Below are positions 21,996-30,191 of a stretch of 64,000 nucleotides of DNA, one piece after another. Position 1 is the first letter of the stretch. Each line of letters opens with the position of its first letter. The notes beneath the pieces were generated by a model. It searched no databases and was not told the origin of the DNA. It worked only from the letters and a program-made list of their open reading frames with translations. The translations under genes and the position numbers were made by a program. Source of the stretch: Achromobacter agilis (lineage in GTDB: Bacteria > Pseudomonadota > Gammaproteobacteria > Burkholderiales > Burkholderiaceae_B); NCBI RefSeq assembly GCF_900496965.1, contig NZ_UFQB01000030.1, positions 1 to 64,000 of the forward strand, read 5' to 3'.

Positions 21996-23564
21996 ATGAG
22001 CGCGGTACAGAACGTATTGTTCATCATGGCGGATCAGCTGCGCGCCGATCACTTGAGCTGCTACGGCCACCCCTATCTGCAGACCCCCAGCCTGGACGCG
22101 CTGGCCGCGCGCGGCGCGCGCTTCGAGCGGGCCTTCGTGAATTCGGGCGTTTGCGGCCCATCGCGGATGAGCTATTACACGGGGCGCTATCCTTCCCGCC
22201 ACGGCGCGACCTGGAACCGGGTGCCCTTGTCCGTGAACGAAATCACGCTGGGCGAGTACCTGGCGGGGCAGGGGCGCGAACTGGCGCTGGCCGGCAAGAC
22301 GCACATCATCCCGGACAAGGCCGGCATGGAGCGGCTGGCCATCGACGGCGCTTCCGAGCTGGGCGTGCTGCTCGCCCGCGGCGGCTTCACCGAGCTGGAC
22401 CGCTACGACGGCCACCACACCCCCGGCGAGGAAAGCGGCTATCCCGCTTTCCTGCGCCGGCATGGCTACGACAGCGCCGACCCCTGGACCGACTATGTCA
22501 TCGCGGGAGTGGACGCGGACGGCCGTGTCGTCAGCGGATGGAACATGCGCAACGTGCACCTGCCGTCGCGCGTGGCCGAACCGCATTCCGAAACCGCCTA
22601 TATGACGGACCAGGCGCTGGACTTCATGAAGCGGCGCGGCGGCCAGCCCTGGGTGCTGCACCTGAGCTACGTAAAGCCGCATTGGCCTTACATGGCGCCG
22701 GCCCCATACCACCAGCGCTACACGGCCGACCAATGCCTGCCGCTGCGCCGCAACCATGAAGAGCTGGCGGACGCGCATCCGGTCGTGGCGGCCTACCGGC
22801 AGCAGGAAGAAAGCGTCAGCTTTTCCTCGGACGAGTGCGTGCGCGTGGTGCGGCCCGCCTATCAAGGGCTGATCCGGCAGCTGGACGATCACCTGGGCCG
22901 GCTGTTCGATTACATGGAAAGCGCGGGTCTGATGAAGAACACGCTCATCGTGTTCACCGCCGACCACGGCGACTTCCTGGGCGACCACTGGCTGGGCGAA
23001 AAGGAGCTGTTCTACGACACCGTGCAGCGCGTGCCGTTCATCGTGATGGATCCCTCGGTCGAGGCCGACGCCACGCGCGGCAAGGCGCTGGCCGATATGG
23101 TCGAAAGCGTGGATCTGGTGCCCACCGTGTTGCGCGCGCTGGGGACGCCGGGCCCTTGCCATCTGCTGGAAGGCCGGGAATTGCAGACGCTGCTGCACGG
23201 CAGGGACGGCGCCACTCCGTGGCGGGACTGCGTGTTTTCGGAACTCGATTACAGCTTCCGCCAGGCGCGCATCCTGCGCGGCAAGACGCCGCAGAACGCG
23301 CGCGCCTGGTCGGTGCGGACGGACCGCTGGCGGTACGTGTACTGGCTGGACGAGCCCGAGCAGCTGTTCGATCTGCACGCCGACCCCGACGAGTACCAGG
23401 ACCTCGGGCGCAGCAGCGCGCATGCAAGCACGCGGCTGGCGCTGCGCGAGCGGTTGCTGGACTGGATGCTGCGCGGCAAGCGCCGCACGACGATCAGCGA
23501 CGAAGCCGTGGAAAAGGCGACGAACGCGCACAAGCGGGCGGGCGTTTTCTTCGGCCAGTGGTAA
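21996..23564 (+). CDS. Sulfatase / phosphonate monoester hydrolase-family enzyme
   Basis: This 522-residue alkaline-phosphatase-superfamily hydrolase has no signal peptide. Metal-binding residues open the protein (VLFIMADQLRADHLSCYGHP). The activation motif is NSGVCGPSRMSYYTGRYPS, where Cys53 in C-G-P-S-R should be turned into formylglycine. The second metal site is FTADHGDFLGDHWLGEKELF. The overall pattern is closest to cytosolic phosphonate monoester hydrolases and choline-sulfatase-like enzymes, which cleave phosphate, phosphonate and sulfate esters. GGAGCGGAG precedes the ATG. A formylglycine-generating enzyme must come from elsewhere, as none is in the window. The Bug receptor beside it probably binds the substrate or product. 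Confidence 0.87.
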   Translation: MSAVQNVLFIMADQLRADHLSCYGHPYLQTPSLDALAARGARFERAFVNSGVCGPSRMSYYTGRYPSRHGATWNRVPLSVNEITLGEYLAGQGRELALAGKTHIIPDKAGMERLAIDGASELGVLLARGGFTELDRYDGHHTPGEESGYPAFLRRHGYDSADPWTDYVIAGVDADGRVVSGWNMRNVHLPSRVAEPHSETAYMTDQALDFMKRRGGQPWVLHLSYVKPHWPYMAPAPYHQRYTADQCLPLRRNHEELADAHPVVAAYRQQEESVSFSSDECVRVVRPAYQGLIRQLDDHLGRLFDYMESAGLMKNTLIVFTADHGDFLGDHWLGEKELFYDTVQRVPFIVMDPSVEADATRGKALADMVESVDLVPTVLRALGTPGPCHLLEGRELQTLLHGRDGATPWRDCVFSELDYSFRQARILRGKTPQNARAWSVRTDRWRYVYWLDEPEQLFDLHADPDEYQDLGRSSAHASTRLALRERLLDWMLRGKRRTTISDEAVEKATNAHKRAGVFFGQW

Positions 23565-23580
23565 GGCGGCGCGGGCGTCC

Positions 23581-25284
23581 TCAGGCCTTGGTCGACGACC
23601 GCGCCGCAACGGGCTGGGCCGGCTGCGCGGTAGGCTTGAGCTCGCGCCGCAGGATCTTGCCCACATTGGTGCGCGGCAGGTCGTCGCGGAATTCCACGTA
23701 GCGCGGCACCTTGTAGCCGGTCAGCTGCTTGCGGCAATGCGCGATCAGCGTAGCGGCGTCCAGGGCGGGATCCTTGCGGATGACGTACAGCTTGACGGCC
23801 TCGCCCGAGCGTTCGTCGGGCACGCCCACCGCGGCCACTTCCTTCACGCCGGGGTGCAGGGCGGCCGCGTCCTCGACCTCGTTGGGATAGACGTTGAAGC
23901 CCGAGACCAGGATCATGTCTTTCTTGCGGTCGACCAGGAACACGTAGCCGTTCTCGTCGACATAGCCGACGTCGCCCGTGCGCAGGAAACCGTCCGGGTA
24001 CAGGACCAGCGCGGTTTCGTCGGGGCGCTTCCAGTAGCCCTGCGTGACCTGCGGGCCGCGCACGCAGATCTCGCCGGTTTCTCCAATGCCCAGTTCCCGG
24101 CCGTCGTCGTCGCGGATCGAAATGTCGGTGGACGGCACGGGCAGGCCGATCGACCCGGTGAAGACCTTCACGTCCAGCGGGTTGATCGTGACCGCGGGCG
24201 AGGTCTCGGTAAGCCCGTAGGCCTGCGCCAGCGAGCGGCCGGTCACGGCCTGCCAGCGGTCGGCCACCGAGCGCTGCACCGCCATGCCGCCGCCCATTGT
24301 GAGGCGCAGCCGGGAAAAATCCAGGCGCGCGAAGTCCGGATGGTTGAGCAGGGCGTTAAAGAGCGTGTTGACGCCGGTGAAGGCCGAAAACGGCACCTTG
24401 CGCATTTCGTTGATCAGCCCGGGGATGTCGCGCGGATTGATGATGAGCAGGTTGCTGGCGCCCATTTTCATGAAGGTCAGGCAGTTCGCCGTGAGCGCGA
24501 AGATGTGATAGAGCGGTAGCGCCGTCACGATGCACTCTTCGCCTTCCGTCACCAGGGGGCTTACCCAGGCATAGGCCTGACTGAGATTGGCCACCAGGTT
24601 GCCGTGGGTCAGCATGGCCGCCTTGGCCACGCCGGTGGTGCCGCCCGTGTATTGCAGGCAGGCCAGGTCGCGCTGGCCCAGTTCGACCTCGACGAAGGGC
24701 GCGCCGCGCCCCGCGCGCAGCGCATCGGCCAGTTTCGTGGCGCCGGGCAGAGACCACGCGGGCACCATGCGCTTGACGCGGCGGACGACGAAATCCACCA
24801 GGCGGCCCTTGAGCGGCCCCAGCAGTTCCCCGATCGAGGTCACCAGCACGCGTTCAACGGCGGTGCCGGCCAGGGCCTTCTGCACGGTGGCGGCGAAGTT
24901 GTCGGCGACCACGATGGCGCGGGCGCCCGAGTCGGCCAACTGGTGCTGGAGTTCGTGCGCGGTATAGAGCGGGTTGCAGTTGACGACCACGCAACCGGCC
25001 CGCAGGGCGCCGAACAGGCACACCGGGTATTGCAGCAGGTTGGGCATCATGAGGGCGACGCGGTCGCCGCGGCCCAGGCCGTTGGCGTGCAGCCAGGCCG
25101 CGAAGTCGCGGGTGAGCCGGTCGAGTTCCGCATAGCGGAGCGACTTGCCCATACTGATGTAAGCGGTCTTGTCCGCGTAGCGCGCGCAACTGTCCCGGAC
25201 CACCGAGACCAGCGTCGTCGTGCCATCCATCTCGATTTCCGGCGGCACGCCGGGAGGGTAGCTCTTCTGCCAGATTCGTTCCAT
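23581..25284 (-). CDS. fadD: Long-chain fatty-acid-CoA ligase
   Basis: This 567-residue ligase of the FadD type activates long-chain fatty acids with ATP and CoA. The phosphate loop LQYTGGTTGVAKAAMLTHGN sits near residue 220, the A5 motif is YGLTETSPA, and the A7-A8 region reads LRTGDVGYVDENGYVFLVDR then GFNVYPNEVED. NVGKILRRELK near the end holds the adenylation lysine. A long membrane-proximal N-terminal part matches FadD length (561 in E. coli). It is the last gene of the minus-strand beta-oxidation cluster, 15 bases after the chalcone-isomerase-like gene, and is convergent with the sulfatase. Confidence 0.92.
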   Translation of the reverse strand: MERIWQKSYPPGVPPEIEMDGTTTLVSVVRDSCARYADKTAYISMGKSLRYAELDRLTRDFAAWLHANGLGRGDRVALMMPNLLQYPVCLFGALRAGCVVVNCNPLYTAHELQHQLADSGARAIVVADNFAATVQKALAGTAVERVLVTSIGELLGPLKGRLVDFVVRRVKRMVPAWSLPGATKLADALRAGRGAPFVEVELGQRDLACLQYTGGTTGVAKAAMLTHGNLVANLSQAYAWVSPLVTEGEECIVTALPLYHIFALTANCLTFMKMGASNLLIINPRDIPGLINEMRKVPFSAFTGVNTLFNALLNHPDFARLDFSRLRLTMGGGMAVQRSVADRWQAVTGRSLAQAYGLTETSPAVTINPLDVKVFTGSIGLPVPSTDISIRDDDGRELGIGETGEICVRGPQVTQGYWKRPDETALVLYPDGFLRTGDVGYVDENGYVFLVDRKKDMILVSGFNVYPNEVEDAAALHPGVKEVAAVGVPDERSGEAVKLYVIRKDPALDAATLIAHCRKQLTGYKVPRYVEFRDDLPRTNVGKILRRELKPTAQPAQPVAARSSTKA

Positions 25285-25298
25285 CGTCGCTACGTCGC

Positions 25299-25889
25299 TC
25301 AGTTGCCCAACAGGGCTTTCTTCAGGGAGGCCTGCGCGGGCTTGTCGCCCAGCCAGACACGCAATAGGGCACGGGCGAAAGCGGGGCTGTCGATGCGGCC
25401 TCGCGGCTGCCTGTTGGCCGTGATTCCGACGCCGCGGGCATCGAAGTCCAGGTCGATCACGTCGCCCTCGCGGACGGCGCCGATTTCCGCCATCAGGGCG
25501 GACAGGCGTTCCGCCGGCGCCTTCAGCGCGGCAAGCTCCTGCGCGGGCGTATTGTCGCGCAAGCCGTCCTGCAGGGCGTCGTCCAGGCTCTTGCTGTCCA
25601 CGTCGCGCAACAGCCGCAACTGGATGCGGCGGGGCTGGTCGCTGCCGATCAGCGCGGCCGCGTCGGCGGATTTTTCGGTGGCGTACAGCGCCGCGACGTA
25701 GACCTTGACGATGATCTTCGTGCGCACGCCGGCGCCGTTGAGTACCAGGGCCCGGCCGCCCGACGACAGAGTGGCCGGCACCTTCACGCCGGCGATCTCC
25801 ACGTCGGCGGCTTGCGCGAAACCGCCGGCCAGGCAGGCCGCCAGCACGAGACTCAGGACGGCGGATCGTCCTCCGGGGATGCTAGGCAT
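25299..25889 (-). CDS. Chalcone isomerase-like secreted protein
   Basis: This 196-residue protein has a signal peptide (SAVLSLVLAACLAGGFAQAA), followed by the bacterial chalcone-isomerase-like domain (ALVLNGAGVRTKIIVKVYVA, then ALYATEKSADAAALI). Eukaryotic relatives include fatty-acid-binding FAPs, and bacterial ones often sit near lipid genes. A lipid-binding or chaperone role in the periplasm is likelier than flavonoid isomerisation, and its place inside a beta-oxidation operon supports this. The ATG at 25889 follows AGGAGG and lies inside the 3' end of the hotdog protein gene (37-bp overlap), so expression is coupled. Confidence 0.8.
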   Translation of the reverse strand: MPSIPGGRSAVLSLVLAACLAGGFAQAADVEIAGVKVPATLSSGGRALVLNGAGVRTKIIVKVYVAALYATEKSADAAALIGSDQPRRIQLRLLRDVDSKSLDDALQDGLRDNTPAQELAALKAPAERLSALMAEIGAVREGDVIDLDFDARGVGITANRQPRGRIDSPAFARALLRVWLGDKPAQASLKKALLGN

Positions 25890-26398
25890 TTGTCTCCTCC
25901 TGTGTTCTTCTGCTTGTAGAACGTCTTGTCGGCGATGTAGATCGTGCGCTCTACGACGGCGTAAACGACGCCTTCCTTGTCCTTGAGCTCCACCGTGTAG
26001 TTCCGGGTGGTTTCGTGGTCCCGCGCCAGGATCCGGCGGATTTCCGGAATTTCACCGGGAGGCAGCCGGAAGTCCGCATACAGGGTCGCGTAGGCGGGCT
26101 TGCGGTAGCGGATAGAGGCCGCCTTGTCCCAGACCACGTGGTCCGCGCCCAGCGCGGACATCAGCATCGTGGGGTGCGCCCCGTCGGTCACCGCGAACAG
26201 CGAGCCGCCATACATGGACCCGACGATGTTGCGGGTACGGCGCAGCAGCGGCAACTTGATGCGGATGTGCTGGAAATCCGGCGACACGAGCACTACGCGG
26301 CCGCCGGTGGCGCGAAACGCCGGATGCAGGTTGAATCCCACCCGCATCAGGCGCGCGCGCCACTGCGGCGACAGGCTTTTGAACCAATAGGGTTTCAT
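25853..26398 (-). CDS. DUF4442 hotdog-fold protein (thioesterase-like)
   Basis: The product is 181 residues of the DUF4442 family, a hotdog-fold group related to acyl-CoA thioesterases. The fold is visible as FNLHPAFRATGGRVVLVSPD, MYGGSLFAVTDGAHPTMLMS and ASIRYRKPAYATLYADFRLP. Family members may hydrolyse or bind acyl-CoA, and no reaction has been settled as far as I know. The ATG at 26398 begins at the conserved start; a longer version would run into the thiolase gene. The Shine-Dalgarno is weak, suggesting coupling with the thiolase 17 bases upstream. In this operon a housekeeping thioesterase that relieves acyl-CoA build-up is plausible. Confidence 0.78.
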   Translation of the reverse strand: MKPYWFKSLSPQWRARLMRVGFNLHPAFRATGGRVVLVSPDFQHIRIKLPLLRRTRNIVGSMYGGSLFAVTDGAHPTMLMSALGADHVVWDKAASIRYRKPAYATLYADFRLPPGEIPEIRRILARDHETTRNYTVELKDKEGVVYAVVERTIYIADKTFYKQKNTGGDKCLASPEDDPPS

Positions 26399-26414
26399 GC
26401 TGCCGCCGTGCCGC

Positions 26415-27611
26415 CTACATTGCCTCGAACAGGCCCGCGGCACCCATGCCGGTGCCGATGCACATGGTCACCAGGCCGTACTTTCCGCCAGTCCGGCGCA
26501 GGCCATGGGTAATTGTGGCCGTGCGGATCGCACCGGTTGCGCCCAGAGGATGGCCCAGTGCGATGGCGCCGCCCAGCGGGTTCACCTTGGCCGGATCCAG
26601 TTTCAATTCGCGTATGACCGCCAGGGACTGGGCCGCGAAGGCTTCGTTCAGTTCGATCCAATCCAGGTCCTGCTGCGCGATGCCGGCGCGCGCCAGCACC
26701 TTGGGGATCGCGGCGATCGGGCCGATGCCCATGACCTCGGGCGGCACGCCGGCCACCGCGAAGCCGGCGAAGCGCGCCAGCGGGCTCAGGTTGAATTCGC
26801 GCAGGATGCGATCGGACACCAGGACCACGGCGGCGGCGCCGTCCGACATCTGCGAGCTGTTGCCGGCGGTGACGCTGCCGCGCGCGGCGAACACGGGTTT
26901 CAGCCGGGCCAGCGCCTCGGCGCTGCTATCCGGACGGGGGCCTTCGTCTACCTCGACCAGCCGGCGCACGACGCGCACCGCGCCGCTGGCGTCGGGCAGG
27001 TGCGACACCACTTCGTAGGGCGTGGTCTCGGCGCGGAAATGCCCGGCCGCGATGGCCGCGCAGGCCTTCTGGTGCGAAGCCAGCGCGAAGGCGTCCTGGT
27101 CCTCGCGCGAGACCTTCCAGCGCTCGGCGACCTTCTCGCCCGTCAAGCCCATGCCGAACGCCATGCCGAGGTTCTCGTCGTGGGCGAAGATGGCCGGGTT
27201 CATCGAGACTTTGTTGCCCATGATCTGCGGCATGGCGCTCATGGATTCGGTGCCGGCGCCGATCATGATGTCGGCCTCGCCCATGCGGATGCGCGCGGCG
27301 GCGTCCGCGACGGCCTGCAGCCCGGACGCGCAGAAGCGGTTCACGGTGACGCCGGCCACGCTTTGCGGCAGGCCGGCAAGCAACAGACCGATGCGGGCCA
27401 CGTTCATGCCTTGCTCGGCCTCGGGCATGGCGCAGCCCGCGATCACGTCTTCGATGCGGGCGTGATCCAGCCCGGGAACCTGCGCCAGCGCGCCGTTCAG
27501 CGCCGCGGCCAGCATGTCGTCGGGGCGGGTGGTGGCGTAGGCGCCGTTGCGCTTGCCCACCGGCAGACGCGTTGCGGCGACGATGTAGGCGTCTTGAATT
27601 TGCTTGCTCAT
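26415..27611 (-). CDS. Acetyl-CoA C-acyltransferase (FadA-type thiolase)
   Basis: This 398-residue thiolase cleaves 3-oxoacyl-CoA to acetyl-CoA and a shortened acyl-CoA. The nucleophile is the Cys of TVNRFCASGLQAVADAA (about residue 90). The GGAIALGHPLGATGAI histidine and the terminal MCIGTGMGAAG cysteine complete the active site. AAGGAA before the ATG at 27611 supports the start. It lies 142 bp after the HAD-ECH enzyme gene across a hairpin-rich repeat, and is most likely that enzyme's partner, as in FadB/FadA or FadN/FadA pairs. A second thiolase of the same operon is at 33510. Confidence 0.92.
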   Translation of the reverse strand: MSKQIQDAYIVAATRLPVGKRNGAYATTRPDDMLAAALNGALAQVPGLDHARIEDVIAGCAMPEAEQGMNVARIGLLLAGLPQSVAGVTVNRFCASGLQAVADAAARIRMGEADIMIGAGTESMSAMPQIMGNKVSMNPAIFAHDENLGMAFGMGLTGEKVAERWKVSREDQDAFALASHQKACAAIAAGHFRAETTPYEVVSHLPDASGAVRVVRRLVEVDEGPRPDSSAEALARLKPVFAARGSVTAGNSSQMSDGAAAVVLVSDRILREFNLSPLARFAGFAVAGVPPEVMGIGPIAAIPKVLARAGIAQQDLDWIELNEAFAAQSLAVIRELKLDPAKVNPLGGAIALGHPLGATGAIRTATITHGLRRTGGKYGLVTMCIGTGMGAAGLFEAM

Positions 27612-27670
27612 AGTGGTTCCTTGTGTGTCCATGGCACATGGCCTCCCGCATTCCGCTGCCTTACCTCATC

Positions 27671-27753
27671 GGGGCCGCGCGGATCCGGCTTTGCCGGTCC
27701 GCAGCCGGCGCCCCCTTGCAGGGGGAAGCGCCGAAGGCGCTGCGGGGGTGGGC
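27671..27753. repeat. Hairpin-rich intergenic repeat
   Basis: Between the HAD-ECH and thiolase genes lies a run of three stem-loops. One is a 10-bp stem with one bulge at 27679-27702 (CGGATCCGGC side). The next is CCCCCT-GCA-GGGGG at about 27711-27725, and the last is GCGCC-GAA-GGCGC at about 27728-27740, followed by GCGGGGGTGGG. The order and motifs match the 84-bp units at 52148-52410, so both belong to one dispersed repeat family. It could lower expression of the downstream genes by partial termination or protect mRNA ends. Confidence 0.6.
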
Positions 27754-30144
27754 CTAGTTCCTCAGGGGCTTGCCGGTGTCCAGCGTGTGGCGGATGCGTG
27801 CCTGGGTTTCGGGCGTGCGCAGCAGCGCCACGAACTCCTTGCGTTCCACCGCCAGCAGCCATTCCTCGTCCACCTTCGTGCCGGTGTCGACCTCGCCGCC
27901 GCACAGGGCGACAGCCGCGCTGCGCGCCACGCGGTAGTCGTGGGCGCTGATCATGCCGCCCTCGCGCATGTTGACCAGGACCATTTCGAAGTTGGCGATG
28001 CCGTTGCGCCCCGCCACCGGAACGTCGCGCAGGCGCGGCGGCGGCGCGTACCCGGCGTCCGCCGCCGCGCGCGCCTGGCCGATGGCGACGAACAGCAGCT
28101 CGTCGGGATGGAACACCACGACGTCGTGGTCGCGGGCGAAGCCGGCCGCGATGGCTTCCAGGGCGCTCTTGGCGACCTGCGCGGTGGCGATGTTCTGGAA
28201 GACCGGCTGCAGGTACGGGAAGACCTCGCCCGGCGTGGCCGTGCGGGCGGCCAGCGCGGCGGCGCGGCCGGCGAATTCCTTGCTGCCGCCGCCCGCCGGG
28301 ATCAGCCCGACCCCGGCCTCGACCAGGCCTACATAGCTTTCCAGCGCCAGCACCCGGTGCGAGGCGTGCATGAGGAATTCGCAGCCGCCGCCCAGGGCCA
28401 TGCCCTGCACGGCCGCGACGGTGGGGATCTGCGCATACTTGAACGATTGCGAGGTGCGCTGGAACTTCTCGACCGTGGCCTCCAGCATGTCCCAGTGGCC
28501 GGCCGCGCAGGCTTCGGCGACCTGCTGCAGATTGGCGCCGACGGCGAAAGGCGCGTCATGCCAGATCACCAGCCCGTCGAATTCGCGCTCGGCCTGCGCC
28601 ACCGCCTGCAGAATGCCCTCCAGCACCTCCGCGCCCAGCGTGTGGTTCTTGGAGGTGACCGAGAGAATCGCGATGCCCGCGTCCACCGCGGGCAGGTTCC
28701 ACAGGCGTACGCCTTCGTTTTCCCAGACGGTGGTGCCCCGGTCGTCCGGGCCTTCGCCGAAGACGCGCTCGGGGAACAGCTGGCGCCGGTACACGGGCAG
28801 CGTCGAACGGGGGCGCAACTGGCCCGAACGCGCGGAATAAGAGCCCTCGGGCGTGTGCACGCCCTGGCGGCCGGGTTCCAGTACCCAGGCCGGCAGCGGC
28901 GCGTCGCTCATGCTCTTGCCGGCCGCGATATCCTCGGCCACGGCGGCGGCGATCTCTTGCCAGCCGGCGGCCTGCCAGGTTTCGAACGGCCCTTGCGACC
29001 AGCCGAAGCCCCAGCGCATGGCCAGGTCCAGGTCGCGGGCGTTGTCGGCCACGTGTTCGAGCTGCACCGCGCTGTAGTGGAAGATGTCGCGGAACAGGCT
29101 CCACAGGAATTGCGCCTGCGGATGGTTGCTTGCGCGCAGCGCGGCGAAGCGGCGGGCGGGGTCGCGCTCCTTGAGCACGGCCGCGACTTCGTCGGCCAGC
29201 TTGCCCGCGCTGGGCACGTAGTCCTGCGCCTTCAGGTCCAGCACCTGGATTTCCTTGCCCTGCTTGCGGTAGACGCCCGCGCCGCTCTTCTGGCCCAGCG
29301 CGCCCTTGCCGATCAGGGCCGACAGCCAGTCGGGCAGGGTGAAGTAACGGTGCCAGGGGTCGTCGGGCAGGTTCTTTTCCATGGTGCCCACGACGTGGGC
29401 GAGCGTGTCCAGGCCGACCACGTCGGCGGTGCGGTAGGTGGCGCTCTTGGGGCGGCCGATCTTCGGGCCGGTGAGGGCGTCGACCTCGTCGAAGCCCAGC
29501 CCAAGGCGGGCCGTGTGGTGCATGGCGGCCAGGATCGAGAACACGCCGATGCGGTTGGCCACGAAGTTGGGAGTGTCCAGCGCGCGGATCACGCCCTTGC
29601 CCAGCTTGGAGGTCAGCCAGGTTTCCAGCTGGTCCAGCACGGAGGCCTGCGTGTACGAGGTGGCGATGATCTCCACCAGCCGCATGTAGCGCGGCGGGTT
29701 GAAAAAGTGGATGCCGCAGAAGCGGCCGCGCAGGCTTTCGGGGAGCGCGTGGGCGAGGGCGTCGATCGACAGGCCGGAAGTATTGGACGCGATGATGGCG
29801 CCCGGCGCGACGTGCGGCGCGATGCGTTCGTACAGCGCCGTCTTCCAGTCCATGCGCTCGGCGATGGCTTCGATGACCAGATCGCAGCCGCGCAGGCGGT
29901 CCAGGTGGTCGTCGTAGTTCGCCGGCGTGATCAGCGCCAGCCGTGCGGCGCCCGCCAGCGGGGCGGGTTCCAGTTTCCTCAGGCCGGCCAGCGCCTTCTT
30001 GACGATGCCGTTGCGGTCGCCTTCGGGCGGAGCCAGGTCGAACAGCGTGACGGGCACGCCAGCGTTGGCCAGGTGGGCGGCGATCTGCGCGCCCATGACG
30101 CCGGCGCCCAGGACGGCGACATGTTTGACGACGAACTTGCTCAA
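27754..30144 (-). CDS. 3-hydroxyacyl-CoA dehydrogenase / enoyl-CoA hydratase (FadN-like order)
   Basis: This 796-residue bifunctional enzyme has the dehydrogenase first: the NAD motif VAVLGAGVMGAQIAAHLANA at about residues 8-28 and catalytic GIHFFNPPRYMRLVEII. The hydratase part comes last, with TVAAVQGMALGGGCEFLMHA and LVEAGVGLIPAGGG, where both active-site glutamates are present. This order is opposite to FadB/FadJ and matches Bacillus-type FadN. The start is a TTG at 30144 with GGAG seven bases upstream; the open frame beyond it has no similarity. It should convert enoyl-CoA through 3-hydroxyacyl-CoA to 3-oxoacyl-CoA for the thiolase downstream. Confidence 0.9.
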   Translation of the reverse strand: MSKFVVKHVAVLGAGVMGAQIAAHLANAGVPVTLFDLAPPEGDRNGIVKKALAGLRKLEPAPLAGAARLALITPANYDDHLDRLRGCDLVIEAIAERMDWKTALYERIAPHVAPGAIIASNTSGLSIDALAHALPESLRGRFCGIHFFNPPRYMRLVEIIATSYTQASVLDQLETWLTSKLGKGVIRALDTPNFVANRIGVFSILAAMHHTARLGLGFDEVDALTGPKIGRPKSATYRTADVVGLDTLAHVVGTMEKNLPDDPWHRYFTLPDWLSALIGKGALGQKSGAGVYRKQGKEIQVLDLKAQDYVPSAGKLADEVAAVLKERDPARRFAALRASNHPQAQFLWSLFRDIFHYSAVQLEHVADNARDLDLAMRWGFGWSQGPFETWQAAGWQEIAAAVAEDIAAGKSMSDAPLPAWVLEPGRQGVHTPEGSYSARSGQLRPRSTLPVYRRQLFPERVFGEGPDDRGTTVWENEGVRLWNLPAVDAGIAILSVTSKNHTLGAEVLEGILQAVAQAEREFDGLVIWHDAPFAVGANLQQVAEACAAGHWDMLEATVEKFQRTSQSFKYAQIPTVAAVQGMALGGGCEFLMHASHRVLALESYVGLVEAGVGLIPAGGGSKEFAGRAAALAARTATPGEVFPYLQPVFQNIATAQVAKSALEAIAAGFARDHDVVVFHPDELLFVAIGQARAAADAGYAPPPRLRDVPVAGRNGIANFEMVLVNMREGGMISAHDYRVARSAAVALCGGEVDTGTKVDEEWLLAVERKEFVALLRTPETQARIRHTLDTGKPLRN

Positions 30145-30191
30145 GGAAGTCTCCTGAAAGAAAGGAGGGCGGGCGGACCCGCCGTCCGAGG

